64,000 nucleotides of DNA from Phyllobacterium calauticae (GCF_019991125.1 NZ_JAGENB010000001.1:992001-1056000), one strand, 5' to 3'. Positions 40,175-50,564 are shown, numbered from the stretch's first letter. Notes: generated from the sequence alone by a model not told the origin. Made by a program: numbers and translations.

Positions 40175-40636
40175 TCAGACTTTCCATACGCCTGGCACCT
40201 GCCGGGTCGCGATGTTGAGACGGTTCCAGACATTGACGTTGGCGATGGCCAGCACCAGATTGCCGAGCCGCTTTTCATCGAAATGTCTGGCGGCTTCATT
40301 CCAGACGTCATCCGGCACCGGATCGGCCCGATCCGCAACACGGGTCACCGCTTCGGTCAGGGCCAGGGCGGCGCGCTCCGCCTCTGAGAAGTACGGCGTA
40401 TCGCGCCACACGGACACGGCGAAGAGCCGTTCATCGGTTTCACCTGCCTTGCGGGCAAGGCGCGGATGCATGTCGACGCAGACACTGCAGCCGTTGATCT
40501 GGCTGGCGCGCAGATGCACGAGTTCAAGCAGGCCTTTCGGGAACTCGCTGTCACCGGTGGACGCAGCCAGTGCCTGCAGGGCTTTCATTGCTTCAGGGTT
40601 GATCATTGCCGGGTTGCTCATACGTGCTTGCATCAT
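40175..40636 (-). CDS. AhpD-like / carboxymuconolactone decarboxylase family protein
   Basis: A 153-residue protein of the CMD/AhpD fold with the peroxidatic core LVHLRASQINGCSVCVDMHPRLARKAG (Cys-x-x-Cys and His three residues later) and WRDTPYFSEAERAALALTEAV. Such proteins are alkylhydroperoxidase-like. It is divergent from an ECF41-type sigma factor gene, and ECF41 factors are known to sit beside and control CMD-type (COE) genes. The start is one of two consecutive ATGs after GAGG. Confidence 0.9.
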   Translation of the reverse strand: MMQARMSNPAMINPEAMKALQALAASTGDSEFPKGLLELVHLRASQINGCSVCVDMHPRLARKAGETDERLFAVSVWRDTPYFSEAERAALALTEAVTRVADRADPVPDDVWNEAARHFDEKRLGNLVLAIANVNVWNRLNIATRQVPGVWKV

Positions 40637-40714
40637 TTTTTCCTCTTGTTTGACTGACGCCCGAAACCAGATATCCGGGCTTTTGCTCTTGACGGTTTCC
40701 CGGACCCGATTTCT

Positions 40715-40741
40715 TGTCACATCGGCCGGATTTCGTTCGTC
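40715..40741 (+). promoter_or_regulatory. Putative ECF41-type promoter
   Basis: TGTCACA (40715-40721) is followed after 16 bases by CGTC (40738-40741), which matches the published ECF41 promoter pattern of TGTCACA with a CGTC -10 element. It is oriented toward the sigma factor gene, about 37 bases upstream of its ATG, suggesting autoactivation. Confidence 0.65.
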
Positions 40742-40777
40742 ATTGCTTTGACGGAACAGGACGAGGAAACGTGACAG

Positions 40778-41671
40778 ATGAACGAGAAAAAATTTCTGAC
40801 CGAGCAATTCGAGGCCAATCGCACCCATCTGCGGCGGGTAGCCTACCGGATGCTCGGCTCGATGACCGAAGCCGATGACGCCGTACAGGAGGCCTGGCTG
40901 CGCTTCAGCCGGGCGCATACGGACGACGTCGGCAACTTGGCTGGCTGGCTGACAACTGTCGTCTCACGCGTATGCCTCGATATGCTGCGCTCGCGCACAT
41001 CACGGCGCGAGGACCAACTGACTCCGCAAACACCAGAGCCCGTGGCAGGCCGCGAGTCAGGCGGCGATCCCGAACATGACATTGTAATGGCAGATTCGGT
41101 GGGGGCGGCTCTGCTCGTGGTGCTCGAACGGCTGGCCCCGGCGGAGCGGCTGGCTTTCGTGTTGCACGACATGTTCGGCATATCGTTCGACGAGATTGCG
41201 CCGATTGTCGATCGCACGCCGGAAGCGGCAAGGCAGTTGGCCAGCCGGGCGCGTCGCCGGGTGCAGGGAACGGATACCATTCCGGCCCGCAGTCTTGCCC
41301 GCCAGCGCGAGATCGTGAATGCCTTTCTGGCGGCTTCCCGCGGTGGCGATTTCAACGCGCTTCTGGCCGTGCTCGATCCGGATGTAGTCTTCCGTGCGGA
41401 CAAAGCGGCGGTGCAATTGGGCGCAATGTCGGAAATTCGCGGTGCGGAAGCCGTGGCTAATACGTTCAAAGGACGCGCACAGGGTGCAGTGCCGGCGCTT
41501 GTCGATGGCGTGCTTGGTCTCGTGGTCAAGGTTCAAGGCAGGTTGCACGTGGTCCTGAACCTGACGATTGCAGGGGACAGGATCACTGCCATTGAAGCTG
41601 TTGCCGAGTCTTCGCGCCTCAACGCGCTTGACCTGGTGGTGCTCAGGAAAGGCAAGGGCCGAAAAGAATGA
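40778..41671 (+). CDS. ECF41-type RNA polymerase sigma factor with SnoaL-like C-terminal domain
   Basis: A 297-residue ECF sigma factor. Region 2 includes HLRRVAYRMLGSMTEADDAVQEAWLRFSR, region 4 includes ERLAFVLHDMFGISFDEIAP and RTPEAARQLASRARRRVQG. A C-terminal SnoaL/NTF2-like domain of about 110 residues follows, as in ECF41/SigJ-type factors where it modulates activity instead of an anti-sigma factor. The classical ECF41 motifs DGGGK and NPDKL are replaced here (RADKAAV; ESSRLNAL), so its regulation may differ. It is divergent from the AhpD-like gene and has an ECF41-like promoter. Confidence 0.9.
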   Translation: MNEKKFLTEQFEANRTHLRRVAYRMLGSMTEADDAVQEAWLRFSRAHTDDVGNLAGWLTTVVSRVCLDMLRSRTSRREDQLTPQTPEPVAGRESGGDPEHDIVMADSVGAALLVVLERLAPAERLAFVLHDMFGISFDEIAPIVDRTPEAARQLASRARRRVQGTDTIPARSLARQREIVNAFLAASRGGDFNALLAVLDPDVVFRADKAAVQLGAMSEIRGAEAVANTFKGRAQGAVPALVDGVLGLVVKVQGRLHVVLNLTIAGDRITAIEAVAESSRLNALDLVVLRKGKGRKE

Positions 41672-41693
41672 GACCAGATGCCGGTCTCATTCT
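41665..41693. terminator. Bidirectional hairpin terminator between ECF sigma factor and SCO1 genes
   Basis: AGAATGAGACC and GGTCTCATTCT are perfect 11-bp arms with a seven-base loop. On the minus strand the stem is followed by TTTTC, fitting termination of the copper operon; the left arm overlaps the sigma factor stop codon. Confidence 0.8.
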
Positions 41694-41710
41694 AGTTTGG
41701 AGGAAAAACT

Positions 41711-42301
41711 TCAGGAGCCGATGAGAAGCCGCAGCTTCTTCAGGGCCACATCGGTGGTTTCCTTGTAGTCGATGGTGCTCTTCAGGCGGGCATCCCGGTC
41801 GAGCAGCATCACCGATGCCGTGTGGTCCATGGTGTAATCGCCATTTTCCGTCGGCACCTTGCGGGCATAGATCTTCCAACCCTTGATAACCTTCTCCACT
41901 TCCTTGGGATCGCCGGTGATGCCGGTGATCCGGTCGGTGAAGGCGGCCGTGTAGCCCTTCATCACCTCGGGCGTATCCCGTTCGGGATCCACAGAGATGA
42001 AGAAAACACGCAAATCCTTGCCTTCATCGCCCAATGCCTTGAGCCAGCCCGCCATCTCGAACAGCGTTGTCGGGCAAACCTCGGGACAATGGGTGAAACC
42101 GAAGAACAGCACCGTCGGATGTCCCTGGAATGCCGCTTCGGTGATTGGCGCGCCATTCTGGTCGATCAGTGAAAACGGCACACCAAGCTTCACCGGCTCT
42201 ATCTCGTTGCCCTTGCGGGCGCTGTAATAGGTGAAGGCGAGGAAGATCATCAGAACGGCGATGACCGACCACAGTGCAATGCGGACGCGGCGAACGTTCA
42301 T
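41711..42301 (-). CDS. SCO1/SenC/PrrC family copper chaperone
   Basis: A 196-residue membrane-anchored thioredoxin-fold protein: one N-terminal helix (ALWSVIAVLMIFLAFTYYS), the copper-binding FTHCPEVCPTT with Cys72 and Cys76, FISVDPERDTPEVMKGY and the copper-ligand His in YTMDHTASVMLLD. SCO proteins deliver copper to the CuA centre of cytochrome c oxidase. The ATG at 42301 overlaps the PCuAC stop codon (TGATG), so the two chaperones are co-translated. Confidence 0.95.
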   Translation of the reverse strand: MNVRRVRIALWSVIAVLMIFLAFTYYSARKGNEIEPVKLGVPFSLIDQNGAPITEAAFQGHPTVLFFGFTHCPEVCPTTLFEMAGWLKALGDEGKDLRVFFISVDPERDTPEVMKGYTAAFTDRITGITGDPKEVEKVIKGWKIYARKVPTENGDYTMDHTASVMLLDRDARLKSTIDYKETTDVALKKLRLLIGS

Positions 42302-42834
42302 CACTGGCCATGCTCCATGGAGGTTGCGCCGGCAGCTTCCACGTGCAGTTTGAGCTCAACCTTGCCGGCCTTCTCGAATTCGAGGGTTACCGGGACGTCT
42401 TCGCCCTTCTTCAAGGGCTGCTTGATCTCCAGCAGCATCAGGTGCATGCCGCCCGGCTCGAGGTCGACGGTTCCGCCCGCGGGAATTTGCACACCGTCCG
42501 CAAGCTTGCGCATCTTCATCACTTCGCCGTCCATCTTCATTTCATGGACTTCGACGCGCGCGGCAACCGGGCTGGAGCCGCCCAGCAGGCGGTCCGCTTC
42601 CTTGGCCTCGTTGGTGATCGAGATATAGCCGCCGCCAACCTTGGCGCCCGGCAATGTGGCGCGGGTGAAGGCATCGGTGAACACGAGATTGCCGACTTTG
42701 ACCGCGTCCGTGGCTTCATGCTTCTGCATTTTGGCAGCATCGCCCTTGCTCATGGCGGAGTGATCATGGGCCAATGCAGGTACGGCGAAGGTTGTTGCCA
42801 GCAAGAGGGCAGCAAATTTGAGAGTGGATTTCAT
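42301..42834 (-). CDS. PCu(A)C periplasmic copper chaperone
   Basis: A 177-residue exported protein. The signal peptide STLKFAALLLATTFAVPALA is followed by a His/Met-rich segment (HDHSAMSKGDAAKMQKH). The DUF461/PCuAC core carries the copper ligands in VEVHEMKMDGEVMKMRKL and GGMHLMLLEIKQPL. It binds Cu(I) in the periplasm and cooperates with SCO1 in oxidase assembly. The start at 42834 follows GGAG. It lies 22 bases downstream of the PepSY gene. Confidence 0.95.
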   Translation of the reverse strand: MKSTLKFAALLLATTFAVPALAHDHSAMSKGDAAKMQKHEATDAVKVGNLVFTDAFTRATLPGAKVGGGYISITNEAKEADRLLGGSSPVAARVEVHEMKMDGEVMKMRKLADGVQIPAGGTVDLEPGGMHLMLLEIKQPLKKGEDVPVTLEFEKAGKVELKLHVEAAGATSMEHGQ

Positions 42835-42856
42835 GGACGTTCTCCAGTTCCGTTGT

Positions 42857-44221
42857 TTATGAGAATACGCGTTTGAGCGGGGAAGGAACACGCTGGATCA
42901 ACTGATCGAGAACCAGCATGGCGAGAATGGCAAAACCTGTGAGCGGGAAGAGCACGCCGAAGCCGAGGATGACCAGGGTCAACGCGGCAAAGACGCTTTT
43001 TTGCGATGGCATGGGTGGCACCCCCAGACGCCCCGAGGGACGACGCTTCCACCACATGACCACGGCCGAGACAGCGGCGAGAATGATGGCAAAGCACGTA
43101 ACCAACATGACGATCTGGTTCAGGAGGCCCCAATACTGTCCCATATGGACACCGATGCCGAACTCGATGGCCTTGGCACCCGCGCCATAATCGGCAAACT
43201 TCAGATCGACCAATGGTTTGCCGCTGTACTGATCGAAATGGATCGTCCGCTGCATGGCGATATCGTCCGGGAAAATCGCCGCGGTATAGACGCCTTCAGG
43301 CCCGGACGGCAGCGATACCTCGAAGCCCGGTGTGATGCCTTCTGCCCTGGCGGACGCCACAATCCGGTCAAGGCCGATGCTTTTCATCACCCCATCGGCT
43401 GTCGATGCCGGAACCGGGGCGTTTTCGATGGTCCAGCCCGCCTCGGTCAGCACATCCTTTGTCGGGATTTTCGACACCGGAACGTCGTTCCACAGCTGCG
43501 TGGGGTATCCGAGGCCCTTATCCGCCAGGGTGGCATTGAGCTTGTCACCCCAATAGGCCGACCAGGGCATGCCCGTGATGGCAAGGAAGAAGATCAGAGC
43601 CCCGGCAACAGCACCGGTCACCGCATGCAGGTCGCGCCAGAAGATGCGCTTGTCGGGCGTGCCGCGAACCGTGATGACGCCGCCCTTCTGCTTGCGCGGC
43701 CACCACAGATAAAAGCCGGTGACGACAAGGATCAGCGCGAGGCCGCCAACGGCCTCGACCACCCGGTCAAGCGCCAGCCCGAAATAGACGAGGCTGTGAA
43801 TCTTGCGCACGACCCAATTGAATTCCTGCTTCTCGGCAACCTTGCCGAGCACCGAGCCGGTATAGGGATCGACGAAAACAAGGACCTTCCCGGCATCCGT
43901 ACCGAGGATAACCCGGGCGGACTGGGTCGGCGTGGAGGGGTCGCGATAGCGCAGGATGGTTGCGCCGGGGACCGCAGCCTCGGCGTTCTTGATCAGCAGC
44001 GACGGCGCAAGCACCTCGCTGCGCGGCGTGACGACATTGCGGTAGGCAAACACCGTGTTGTCGATTTCATCCTTGAAGAGATAGAGCCCGCCGGTGATGG
44101 CGAGATTGAGCATGAAGGGGATGACCAGAAGGCCGGCGAAAAAATGCCAGCGCCAGATGGCGCGGTAGAGGGATTGACTGATGTCCTTGGGCTTCTGCGA
44201 AGCCATGCTTGAGACGCTCAT
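42857..44221 (-). CDS. PepSY-associated TM domain protein
   Basis: A 454-residue membrane protein. The first helix region SLYRAIWRWHFFAGLLVIPFML and later FWRDLHAVTGAVAGALIFFLAITGMPW are the PepSY_TM landmarks, with conserved histidines at helix ends (WHFFAG, DLHAVTG, VHMGQYWG). Two further helices close the C-terminus. Relatives are linked to iron-siderophore reduction or copper handling; here the operon is for copper delivery. The start at 44221 follows GGAA. Confidence 0.88.
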   Translation of the reverse strand: MSVSSMASQKPKDISQSLYRAIWRWHFFAGLLVIPFMLNLAITGGLYLFKDEIDNTVFAYRNVVTPRSEVLAPSLLIKNAEAAVPGATILRYRDPSTPTQSARVILGTDAGKVLVFVDPYTGSVLGKVAEKQEFNWVVRKIHSLVYFGLALDRVVEAVGGLALILVVTGFYLWWPRKQKGGVITVRGTPDKRIFWRDLHAVTGAVAGALIFFLAITGMPWSAYWGDKLNATLADKGLGYPTQLWNDVPVSKIPTKDVLTEAGWTIENAPVPASTADGVMKSIGLDRIVASARAEGITPGFEVSLPSGPEGVYTAAIFPDDIAMQRTIHFDQYSGKPLVDLKFADYGAGAKAIEFGIGVHMGQYWGLLNQIVMLVTCFAIILAAVSAVVMWWKRRPSGRLGVPPMPSQKSVFAALTLVILGFGVLFPLTGFAILAMLVLDQLIQRVPSPLKRVFS

Positions 44222-44335
44222 GCGTGTTCCAATCGTCTGACAGCAACAATGGTTGGCCTGTGAAAGACCAATGGGCGCGCCCAAAACGGCGCAACCTTTC
44301 CGACCGGTGGCGGACCAGCGTTCGAAAAGTTTGTG

Positions 44336-44719
44336 TCAGACGAGAGGGGGAGCCTGGGGCGGTGCTGCCGGAGGATAGAGGCTGCGGGCAATCAGCACCG
44401 CTTCGCGCTTGATGGCGAGCGATACCGCCGGTTCTACACGCTGACCGCCGGTGTGAGGCGGAACAGGGAGAATGAACGATGCGGAAATACGGCAGGCTTC
44501 GCAGCCCGTGCCGTGCCATGCGCTCTTGTGCGGATTCTGGTCACCACTACCGGGAAGGCAGAGCACGGGAACAGTGCCGTCGGGCAGCGTATAGGCGGCA
44601 AGATCAATCTGATTATTGGATGCCGCAATGACCGGCTGATGGGCAAAGGCGACGAAGACAAGCGCCAGCGCGCACAGCATGCGCACCGCCAGTTGCCAAT
44701 CGTATCCGTATCTGCGCAT
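44336..44719 (-). CDS. DUF2946-like small exported protein
   Basis: A 127-residue protein with an N-terminal hydrophobic segment (MLCALALVFVAFAHQPVIA) and a CEACRISASFILPVPP motif, resembling DUF2946 proteins found beside copper genes. The short Cys-x-x-Cys and downstream Pro-rich tail could bind copper, but this is inferred. It leads the minus-strand copper operon, 114 bases before the PepSY gene. The start at 44719 is preceded by GGGG. Confidence 0.65.
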   Translation of the reverse strand: MRRYGYDWQLAVRMLCALALVFVAFAHQPVIAASNNQIDLAAYTLPDGTVPVLCLPGSGDQNPHKSAWHGTGCEACRISASFILPVPPHTGGQRVEPAVSLAIKREAVLIARSLYPPAAPPQAPPLV

Positions 44720-44805
44720 CACATCCCCGTTTTGCGGTTCCGGCTAACCAGATAACGCAGCTTGCGCGGGAAATCTATGCGGCAAAGCGACAAATGCTGG
44801 ATCGC

Positions 44806-45357
44806 CTACGCAGGTAGACGATTAATCTCCACCAGCCATGCGCTCGAGGGCACATCTTTGAACGTCACCGTTTCGGCGCCGGCGAGATGCAATACATCAT
44901 CCGAGCCGAGTGTTTCGCCTGAAGTCAGCTTCGCATCACTGCGCAGAACTACGAATGTTTGCGCAGCATCCGCCTTGATTGACGCATCAACCACCCTGCG
45001 AACCCGCGCCGAAAACGTCCCGCGACGGACCATGACATTGAGATCCGTGACCTCGCGCAGCACCACCGCGCCTGTCGGGACATCGCCGGGAAAGGCAATC
45101 GCCGGAGACAACAGACCGAGCGTTTCAGGTGGCTGGCCATCCACACTCAGCACCATCTCACCTTCCAGCACGGCCAGCACCCGGTCGATACCCGGAAAGG
45201 CCGAGAACGGGCCGGAAGCCGGAACGTTTGCCATGCTGATACGCCAGTCAAAGCTGTCGACCGATGCGCCTTCGGGAAAAACGGCAATCTCGGTGGTGAC
45301 ACCCTTGCCGTTTTTCCAAGGCATCTGCCGGTGCCCGGCCGAACGCAGGATGCGCAT
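44806..45357 (-). CDS. hutD: HutD family protein
   Basis: A 183-residue bicupin. It opens RSAGHRQMPWKNGKGVTTEI, the HutD hallmark, followed by FDWRISMANVPASGPFSAFP and GIDRVLAVLEGEMVLSV. HutD is conserved in hut loci and is thought to limit histidine catabolism, perhaps by binding formylglutamate; it is not an essential step. Its ATG overlaps the hutU stop codon by one base (TGATG). It is the last gene of hutIHGUD. Confidence 0.94.
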   Translation of the reverse strand: MRILRSAGHRQMPWKNGKGVTTEIAVFPEGASVDSFDWRISMANVPASGPFSAFPGIDRVLAVLEGEMVLSVDGQPPETLGLLSPAIAFPGDVPTGAVVLREVTDLNVMVRRGTFSARVRRVVDASIKADAAQTFVVLRSDAKLTSGETLGSDDVLHLAGAETVTFKDVPSSAWLVEINRLPA

Positions 45358-47027
45358 CAGCCGAGAATACCCGGCAGGTTGAGGCCCTTCTCCCGGGCGC
45401 AATCGATGGCGATCTCATAGCCCGCATCCGCATGGCGCATGACGCCGGTGGCCGGATCGTTCCACAGAACCCGTTCGATGCGGCGCTTGGCATCATCCGT
45501 ACCGTCGGCGCAGATCACCATGCCCGCATGCTGCGAGAAGCCCATGCCGACACCACCGCCATGATGCAGCGACACCCATGTGGCGCCCGATGCCGTGTTG
45601 AGCAGGGCATTGAGCAGCGGCCAGTCGGAAACCGCATCCGAACCGTCCTTCATCGCTTCGGTCTCGCGGTTCGGCGAGGCGACGGAACCGGAATCGAGGT
45701 GATCGCGGCCGATGACCACAGGTGCCTTGAGTTCACCCGTGCGCACCATTTCGTTGAAGGCAAGGCCAAGGCGATGCCGATCACCCAGGCCGACCCAGCA
45801 GATGCGGGCGGGAAGGCCCTGGAACGCGATACGCTCGCGCGCCATGTCGAGCCAGTTGTGCAGATGCGTGTTGCCGGGGGTGAGTTCCTTCACCTTGGCG
45901 TCCGTCTTGTAGATATCCTCCGGGTCGCCCGACAGCGCCGCCCAGCGGAACGGACCGATACCGCGGCAGAACAGCGGACGGATATAGGCGGGGACGAAGC
46001 CGGGGAAAGCGAAGGCATTTTCCAGTCCTTCGTCCTTGGCGACCTGACGGATATTGTTGCCATAATCGAGCGTCGGGACGCCGGCGTTCCAGAAAGCGAT
46101 CATCGCCTCCACATGCTCGCGCATCGACGCGCGGGCAGCCTTTTCGACAGCCTTGGGGTCGCTTTCACGCTTGGCCTTCCATTCGGCGATCGACCAGCCC
46201 TTGGGCAGGTAGCCATTGATCGGATCATGCGCCGAGGTCTGGTCGGTAACGATGTCGGGGCGTACGCCGCGGCGCACCAGTTCCGGCAGGATTTCCGCTG
46301 CATTGCCGAGGAGACCGACGGACTTGGCTTCACCGGCCTTGGTCCAGCGGTCGATCATTGCAAGCGCCTCATCCAGCGTTTCGGCCTTGGCATCGACATA
46401 ACGGGTACGCAGGCGGAAATCGATCGAATCCGGATTGCACTCGATGGCGAGGCAGCAGGCACCGGCCATGACAGCGGCCAGTGGCTGTGCGCCGCCCATG
46501 CCGCCAAGGCCGCCGGTGAGAATCCACTTGCCCTTGAGATTGCCGCCGTAATGCTGGCGGCCCGCCTCGACGAAGGTCTCGTAGGTGCCCTGCACGATGC
46601 CCTGCGTGCCGATGTAGATCCACGAACCGGCGGTCATCTGGCCGTACATGGCCAGGCCCTTCTTATCCAGTTCGTTGAAATGATCCCATGTCGCCCAATG
46701 GGGAACGAGGTTGGAATTGGCGATGAGGACGCGCGGCGCATCCGCATGGGTGCGGAACACGCCGACCGGCTTGCCGGACTGCACCAGCAGGGTCTCGTCC
46801 TCGTTCAAGGTCTTCAGGGTCGCGACGATCTTGTCGAAGTCGTCCCATGTGCGCGTGGCGCGGCCGATACCGCCATAGACCACCAGTTCATTGGGGTTTT
46901 CGGCCACATCCGGATCAAGATTGTTCATCAGCATGCGCAGGGGCGCTTCTGTCATCCAGGATTTGGTATTGAGTTCCGGACCGCGGGGGCTGCGGATTTC
47001 ACGGATATTGTGACGTGGATTGTTCAT
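45357..47027 (-). CDS. hutU: Urocanate hydratase
   Basis: A 556-residue NAD-dependent enzyme converting urocanate to imidazolone propionate. Clear motifs are [40 protein letters not shown] (NAD-binding), [38 protein letters not shown] and [17 protein letters not shown]. The length is standard. Its ATG overlaps the hutG stop codon (ATGA). Confidence 0.98.
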   Translation of the reverse strand: MNNPRHNIREIRSPRGPELNTKSWMTEAPLRMLMNNLDPDVAENPNELVVYGGIGRATRTWDDFDKIVATLKTLNEDETLLVQSGKPVGVFRTHADAPRVLIANSNLVPHWATWDHFNELDKKGLAMYGQMTAGSWIYIGTQGIVQGTYETFVEAGRQHYGGNLKGKWILTGGLGGMGGAQPLAAVMAGACCLAIECNPDSIDFRLRTRYVDAKAETLDEALAMIDRWTKAGEAKSVGLLGNAAEILPELVRRGVRPDIVTDQTSAHDPINGYLPKGWSIAEWKAKRESDPKAVEKAARASMREHVEAMIAFWNAGVPTLDYGNNIRQVAKDEGLENAFAFPGFVPAYIRPLFCRGIGPFRWAALSGDPEDIYKTDAKVKELTPGNTHLHNWLDMARERIAFQGLPARICWVGLGDRHRLGLAFNEMVRTGELKAPVVIGRDHLDSGSVASPNRETEAMKDGSDAVSDWPLLNALLNTASGATWVSLHHGGGVGMGFSQHAGMVICADGTDDAKRRIERVLWNDPATGVMRHADAGYEIAIDCAREKGLNLPGILG

Positions 47028-47830
47028 TTTAAGCTCCCGAGCTTGAAGGCGGTTTGTTCGAGATTTTCGAGAATGTCCTTGAGATGCTTGCGCAGGCGCT
47101 CGGCCTTCGTCTCGTCATAGGCAAAGGGCGGCGCTTCGGTCTGCAGATGGGTGGACTGCGCCAGCTCCATCTGGATGGCATGCACACCCTTTTCCGGTTT
47201 GCCGTAGTGGCGCGTGGTCCAGCCGCCCTTGAAGCGCCCGTTCATCACGCCGTCGTAACCCGGTGCGGCAAAGGCAAACCGGCCGGTGGCTGCCGCCACC
47301 TCCGGGGCACAGCTCGCGCCCTGATTGGTGCCGATGTTGAAATCCGGCAGCTTGCCCTGAAACAGAAACGGGATGTGCGAGCGGATGGAGTGGCAATCAT
47401 AGAGAATGGCGAGGCCGTGAATGCCCTGCACGCGCTTGATTTCCGCCGCCAGGGCGGCGTGATAGGGCTTGTGGAAATGCTCAAGCCGTTTTTGCGTATC
47501 GGCGGCAGCTGGTTTTTCGCCGTCACGCCAGATCGCCCTGCCGTCGAAATCCGTTTCCGGGATGAGGCCAGTGGTGTTCTGTCCGGGATAGAGGCTGACG
47601 CCTTCCGGATCGCGGTTGGCATCGATCACATAACGGTGGAAGGTGGCACGAACGGTCGTCGCTTCCGGCAGAAGCCCGTCATAAAGCGTATGGATATGCC
47701 AGTCCGTATCGGCCAGCAGCTGCCCGTTCTCGTTCAGCCGTGCCCAGATATCGGCCGGAATCTCGGTGCCGGTGTGCGGCAGGCCAAGAATGACCGGGGA
47801 CGCCCCCTGCTTGACGTCAACAACACTCAT
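47024..47830 (-). CDS. hutG: N-formylglutamate deformylase
   Basis: A 268-residue zinc amidohydrolase (FGase family): [57 protein letters not shown] and [17 protein letters not shown] carry the metal ligands. It releases formate and glutamate, the last step of the formylglutamate branch. Its presence with hutF fixes this organism on the five-step histidine pathway. It overlaps hutH and hutU by four bases each. Confidence 0.96.
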   Translation of the reverse strand: MSVVDVKQGASPVILGLPHTGTEIPADIWARLNENGQLLADTDWHIHTLYDGLLPEATTVRATFHRYVIDANRDPEGVSLYPGQNTTGLIPETDFDGRAIWRDGEKPAAADTQKRLEHFHKPYHAALAAEIKRVQGIHGLAILYDCHSIRSHIPFLFQGKLPDFNIGTNQGASCAPEVAAATGRFAFAAPGYDGVMNGRFKGGWTTRHYGKPEKGVHAIQMELAQSTHLQTEAPPFAYDETKAERLRKHLKDILENLEQTAFKLGSLK

Positions 47831-49368
47831 AGGCCGGTATCCAGTGCTGGGAGGATGTCGGGGGAGATGGCGGCATTGAGCGTCCCGGAACCAATGAGAT
47901 CGGACACGGCCTTCAGGTCCGGCGCCATGTAGCGGTCTTCGTCCAGCGTCGGCACGACGGAACGGATCGCGGCATGGGCGCGGGTGAGTTCCGGGCTGGT
48001 CTGCAGCGGGCTGCGCAAATCAATACCCTGCGCGGCGGTGAGTGCCTCGATGCCGATGATGGAGAACAGATTGTCCGTCATCTGCAACAGGCGGCGCGCG
48101 CCGTGGCAGGCCATGGACACGTGGTCTTCCTGATTGGCCGAGGTCGGCGTGGAATCAACCGAGGCCGGATGCGACATCTGCTTGTTTTCCGACATGAGCG
48201 CCGCTGAGGTGACCTCGGCGATCATCAGGCCGGAATTCAAACCCGGTTTGCGGGCAAGGAAAGCAGGCAGGCCGTAGCTCAATGCCGGATCGACCAGCAG
48301 TGCGATGCGGCGCTGGGCGATCGAGCCGATTTCGCAGATGGCAAGCGCAATCTGATCGGCGGCGAAAGCAACAGGTTCCGCGTGGAAGTTGCCGCCCGAT
48401 ACCACCGAGCCATCACTGAGAACCAGCGGATTGTCGGTAACCGCATTGGCTTCGATTTCCAGCGTCCGCGCCGCCATGCGCAGGAGATCGAGGCAGGCGC
48501 CGTCGACCTGGGGCTGGCAGCGGATGCAGTAGGGGTCCTGGACGCGTTCGTCGCCTTCAATATGACTTTCGCGGATCGGCGAATTTTCGAGCAGGCGGCG
48601 AAGCGCGGCGCCCGTATCGATCTGGCCGCGATGGCCGCGCAGGGTGTGAATATCGGGGTGGAACGGCGCTGAGGAACCCATCGCCGCATCGGTGGACAGG
48701 GCCCCCGTGATCAAGGCCGACTGTGCAGAGCGATGCGCCCGGAACAGGCCCGCGAGCGCCAGCGCCGTTGAAACCTGCGTGCCGTTGATGAGCGCGAGCC
48801 CTTCCTTGGCGGCAAGTACCACCGGCTTCAGGCCTGCCTTGGCAAGACCTTCCCCGGCTGGCATCTGCGTACCGCCGAACACCACATCGCCCTCGCCGAT
48901 CATTGCCGCAGCCATATGCGCCAGCGGCGCCAGATCGCCGGAAGCGCCCACGGAACCTTTCTCGGGAATAACAGGAATGACGCCTTTTGCCAGCATCGCT
49001 TCGATAAGGCCGATCAGTTCCGGGCGCACGCCCGAAGCACCGCGGCCGAGCGAAATCAGCTTCAGCGCCATGATCAGGCGGACAATGTTTTCCGGCAGCG
49101 CATTGCCGACGCCGCAGCAATGCGACAGGATCAGATTGCGCTGGAGCGTCCCCACATCGGCGGCGTCGATGCGGATCGAAGCAAGCTTGCCGAAGCCGGT
49201 GTTGATGCCATAGACCGGCTCGCTGCCGGCTGCGATTTCGGCGATGCGCGCAGCTGCGGCTGCAATCCCCTTATGAAACGATGCATCGAGCCGGACAGGC
49301 GTGCCCTGCCAATAGATTTTTTCCAGTTCAGCCAGAGGAACGGAACCGGGGTGGAGGACGACAGTCAT
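47827..49368 (-). CDS. hutH: Histidine ammonia-lyase
   Basis: A 513-residue enzyme that removes ammonia from histidine to give urocanate. The MIO prosthetic group is formed from ASG in [16 protein letters not shown] (Ser143). Other hallmarks are [11 protein letters not shown] with the catalytic Tyr, [12 protein letters not shown], and [17 protein letters not shown]. The ATG at 49368 follows AAGG and lies just beyond the hutI stop; a TTG two codons upstream is less likely. Confidence 0.98.
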   Translation of the reverse strand: MTVVLHPGSVPLAELEKIYWQGTPVRLDASFHKGIAAAAARIAEIAAGSEPVYGINTGFGKLASIRIDAADVGTLQRNLILSHCCGVGNALPENIVRLIMALKLISLGRGASGVRPELIGLIEAMLAKGVIPVIPEKGSVGASGDLAPLAHMAAAMIGEGDVVFGGTQMPAGEGLAKAGLKPVVLAAKEGLALINGTQVSTALALAGLFRAHRSAQSALITGALSTDAAMGSSAPFHPDIHTLRGHRGQIDTGAALRRLLENSPIRESHIEGDERVQDPYCIRCQPQVDGACLDLLRMAARTLEIEANAVTDNPLVLSDGSVVSGGNFHAEPVAFAADQIALAICEIGSIAQRRIALLVDPALSYGLPAFLARKPGLNSGLMIAEVTSAALMSENKQMSHPASVDSTPTSANQEDHVSMACHGARRLLQMTDNLFSIIGIEALTAAQGIDLRSPLQTSPELTRAHAAIRSVVPTLDEDRYMAPDLKAVSDLIGSGTLNAAISPDILPALDTGL

Positions 49369-49370
49369 GG

Positions 49371-50564
49371 TCAAGCCTTCAAGATGAGCTGGTGGAGGGG
49401 ATTGAAACCGATGCGGTAGCAGAGTTCTGCGGGCTGGGCGGCGTTCCAGATGGCGATTTCGGCGCGTTTGCCGGGAGCGATGGTGCCAAGATCGTTTTGC
49501 AACCCCAGCGCATGCGCTGCCTCGCGCGTTGCACCCGCCAGCGCTTCCTCGGCGGTCAGGCGGAACAGGGTGCAGGCCATGTTCATGGTCAGGAGCAGCG
49601 ATGTCAGCGGCGACGTACCGGGGTTGCAGTCCGTGGCTATGGCGATGCGGGCACCGGCGTCGCGCAGGGCTTTGACCGGCGGCGCCTGTTCTTCCCGCAA
49701 TGCATAGAAGGCACCGGGCAGAAGCACCGCAACCGTGCCTGCGGCGGCCATGGCCCTGGCGCCGTCTTCGTCGAGATATTCAAGATGATCGGCAGACAGT
49801 GCGCCATAGGATGCGGCAAGCTTGGCACCACCGAGATTGGACAGCTGTTCCGCATGCAGCTTGACCGGAATGCCAAGAGCTTTCGCCCGGTCAAACACAC
49901 GCATGATCTGGGCCGGCGAGAAGGCAATACCTTCGCAAAAGCCGTCGACCGCATCGACCAGACCTTCCGCATGGGCAGCGTCGAGACCCGGCAGCACAAC
50001 TTCGCTGATATAATCATCCGCGCGGCCGCGATATTCCGGCGGCACCGCATGGGCAGCGAGATAGCTGGTGCGGATGCGCACGGGACGCAGCGTGCCGAGG
50101 CGGCGCGCCACCCGCAGCATTTTCAGCTCCGTCTCGATGTTGAGGCCGTAGCCGGATTTGATTTCAACGGTGGAAATGCCCTCCGCCAGCAGGGTGTCAA
50201 GCCGCGGCAGGCTTTGCGCGACAAGTTCATCTTCCGATAGACCATTGGTCGATTTCACCGAGGAAACAATGCCGCCGCCAGCCCGGGCGATTTCCTCATA
50301 GCTGGCGCCCTCGAGGCGCATTTCAAACTCACGGGCGCGGTTGCCGCCGAAAACCAGATGGGTGTGGCAGTCGATCAGTGCCGGCGTCGCCAGCCGCCCG
50401 CCGAAATCCTGCACCTCGACAGCTTTCCAGTCATCCGGAACAGCAGTGCCAACCCAGGAAATACGATCCCCTTCAATGCCGATCGCACCCGCGTCGATCA
50501 GGCCATAGGGCGCACCGGTATTCTCCAGCGTCGCGATCCTCAATCCGGACAGAATTTTTCTCAT
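49371..50564 (-). CDS. hutI: Imidazolonepropionase
   Basis: A 397-residue metal-dependent amidohydrolase cleaving imidazolone propionate to formiminoglutamate. It has [17 protein letters not shown] (metal HxH), [35 protein letters not shown] and a C-terminal [10 protein letters not shown]. It is the first gene of the minus-strand hut operon, just after a HutC-type operator. The start is uncertain: ATG 50564 has AAGG close upstream; ATGs at 50579 and 50585 are alternatives. Confidence 0.96.
   Translation of the reverse strand: MRKILSGLRIATLENTGAPYGLIDAGAIGIEGDRISWVGTAVPDDWKAVEVQDFGGRLATPALIDCHTHLVFGGNRAREFEMRLEGASYEEIARAGGGIVSSVKSTNGLSEDELVAQSLPRLDTLLAEGISTVEIKSGYGLNIETELKMLRVARRLGTLRPVRIRTSYLAAHAVPPEYRGRADDYISEVVLPGLDAAHAEGLVDAVDGFCEGIAFSPAQIMRVFDRAKALGIPVKLHAEQLSNLGGAKLAASYGALSADHLEYLDEDGARAMAAAGTVAVLLPGAFYALREEQAPPVKALRDAGARIAIATDCNPGTSPLTSLLLTMNMACTLFRLTAEEALAGATREAAHALGLQNDLGTIAPGKRAEIAIWNAAQPAELCYRIGFNPLHQLILKA

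Noticed and set aside
45432-47120. Plus-strand frame of 562 codons opposite hutU
   Set aside because: Composition is His/Arg-rich and patternless; hutU is unmistakable on the other strand.
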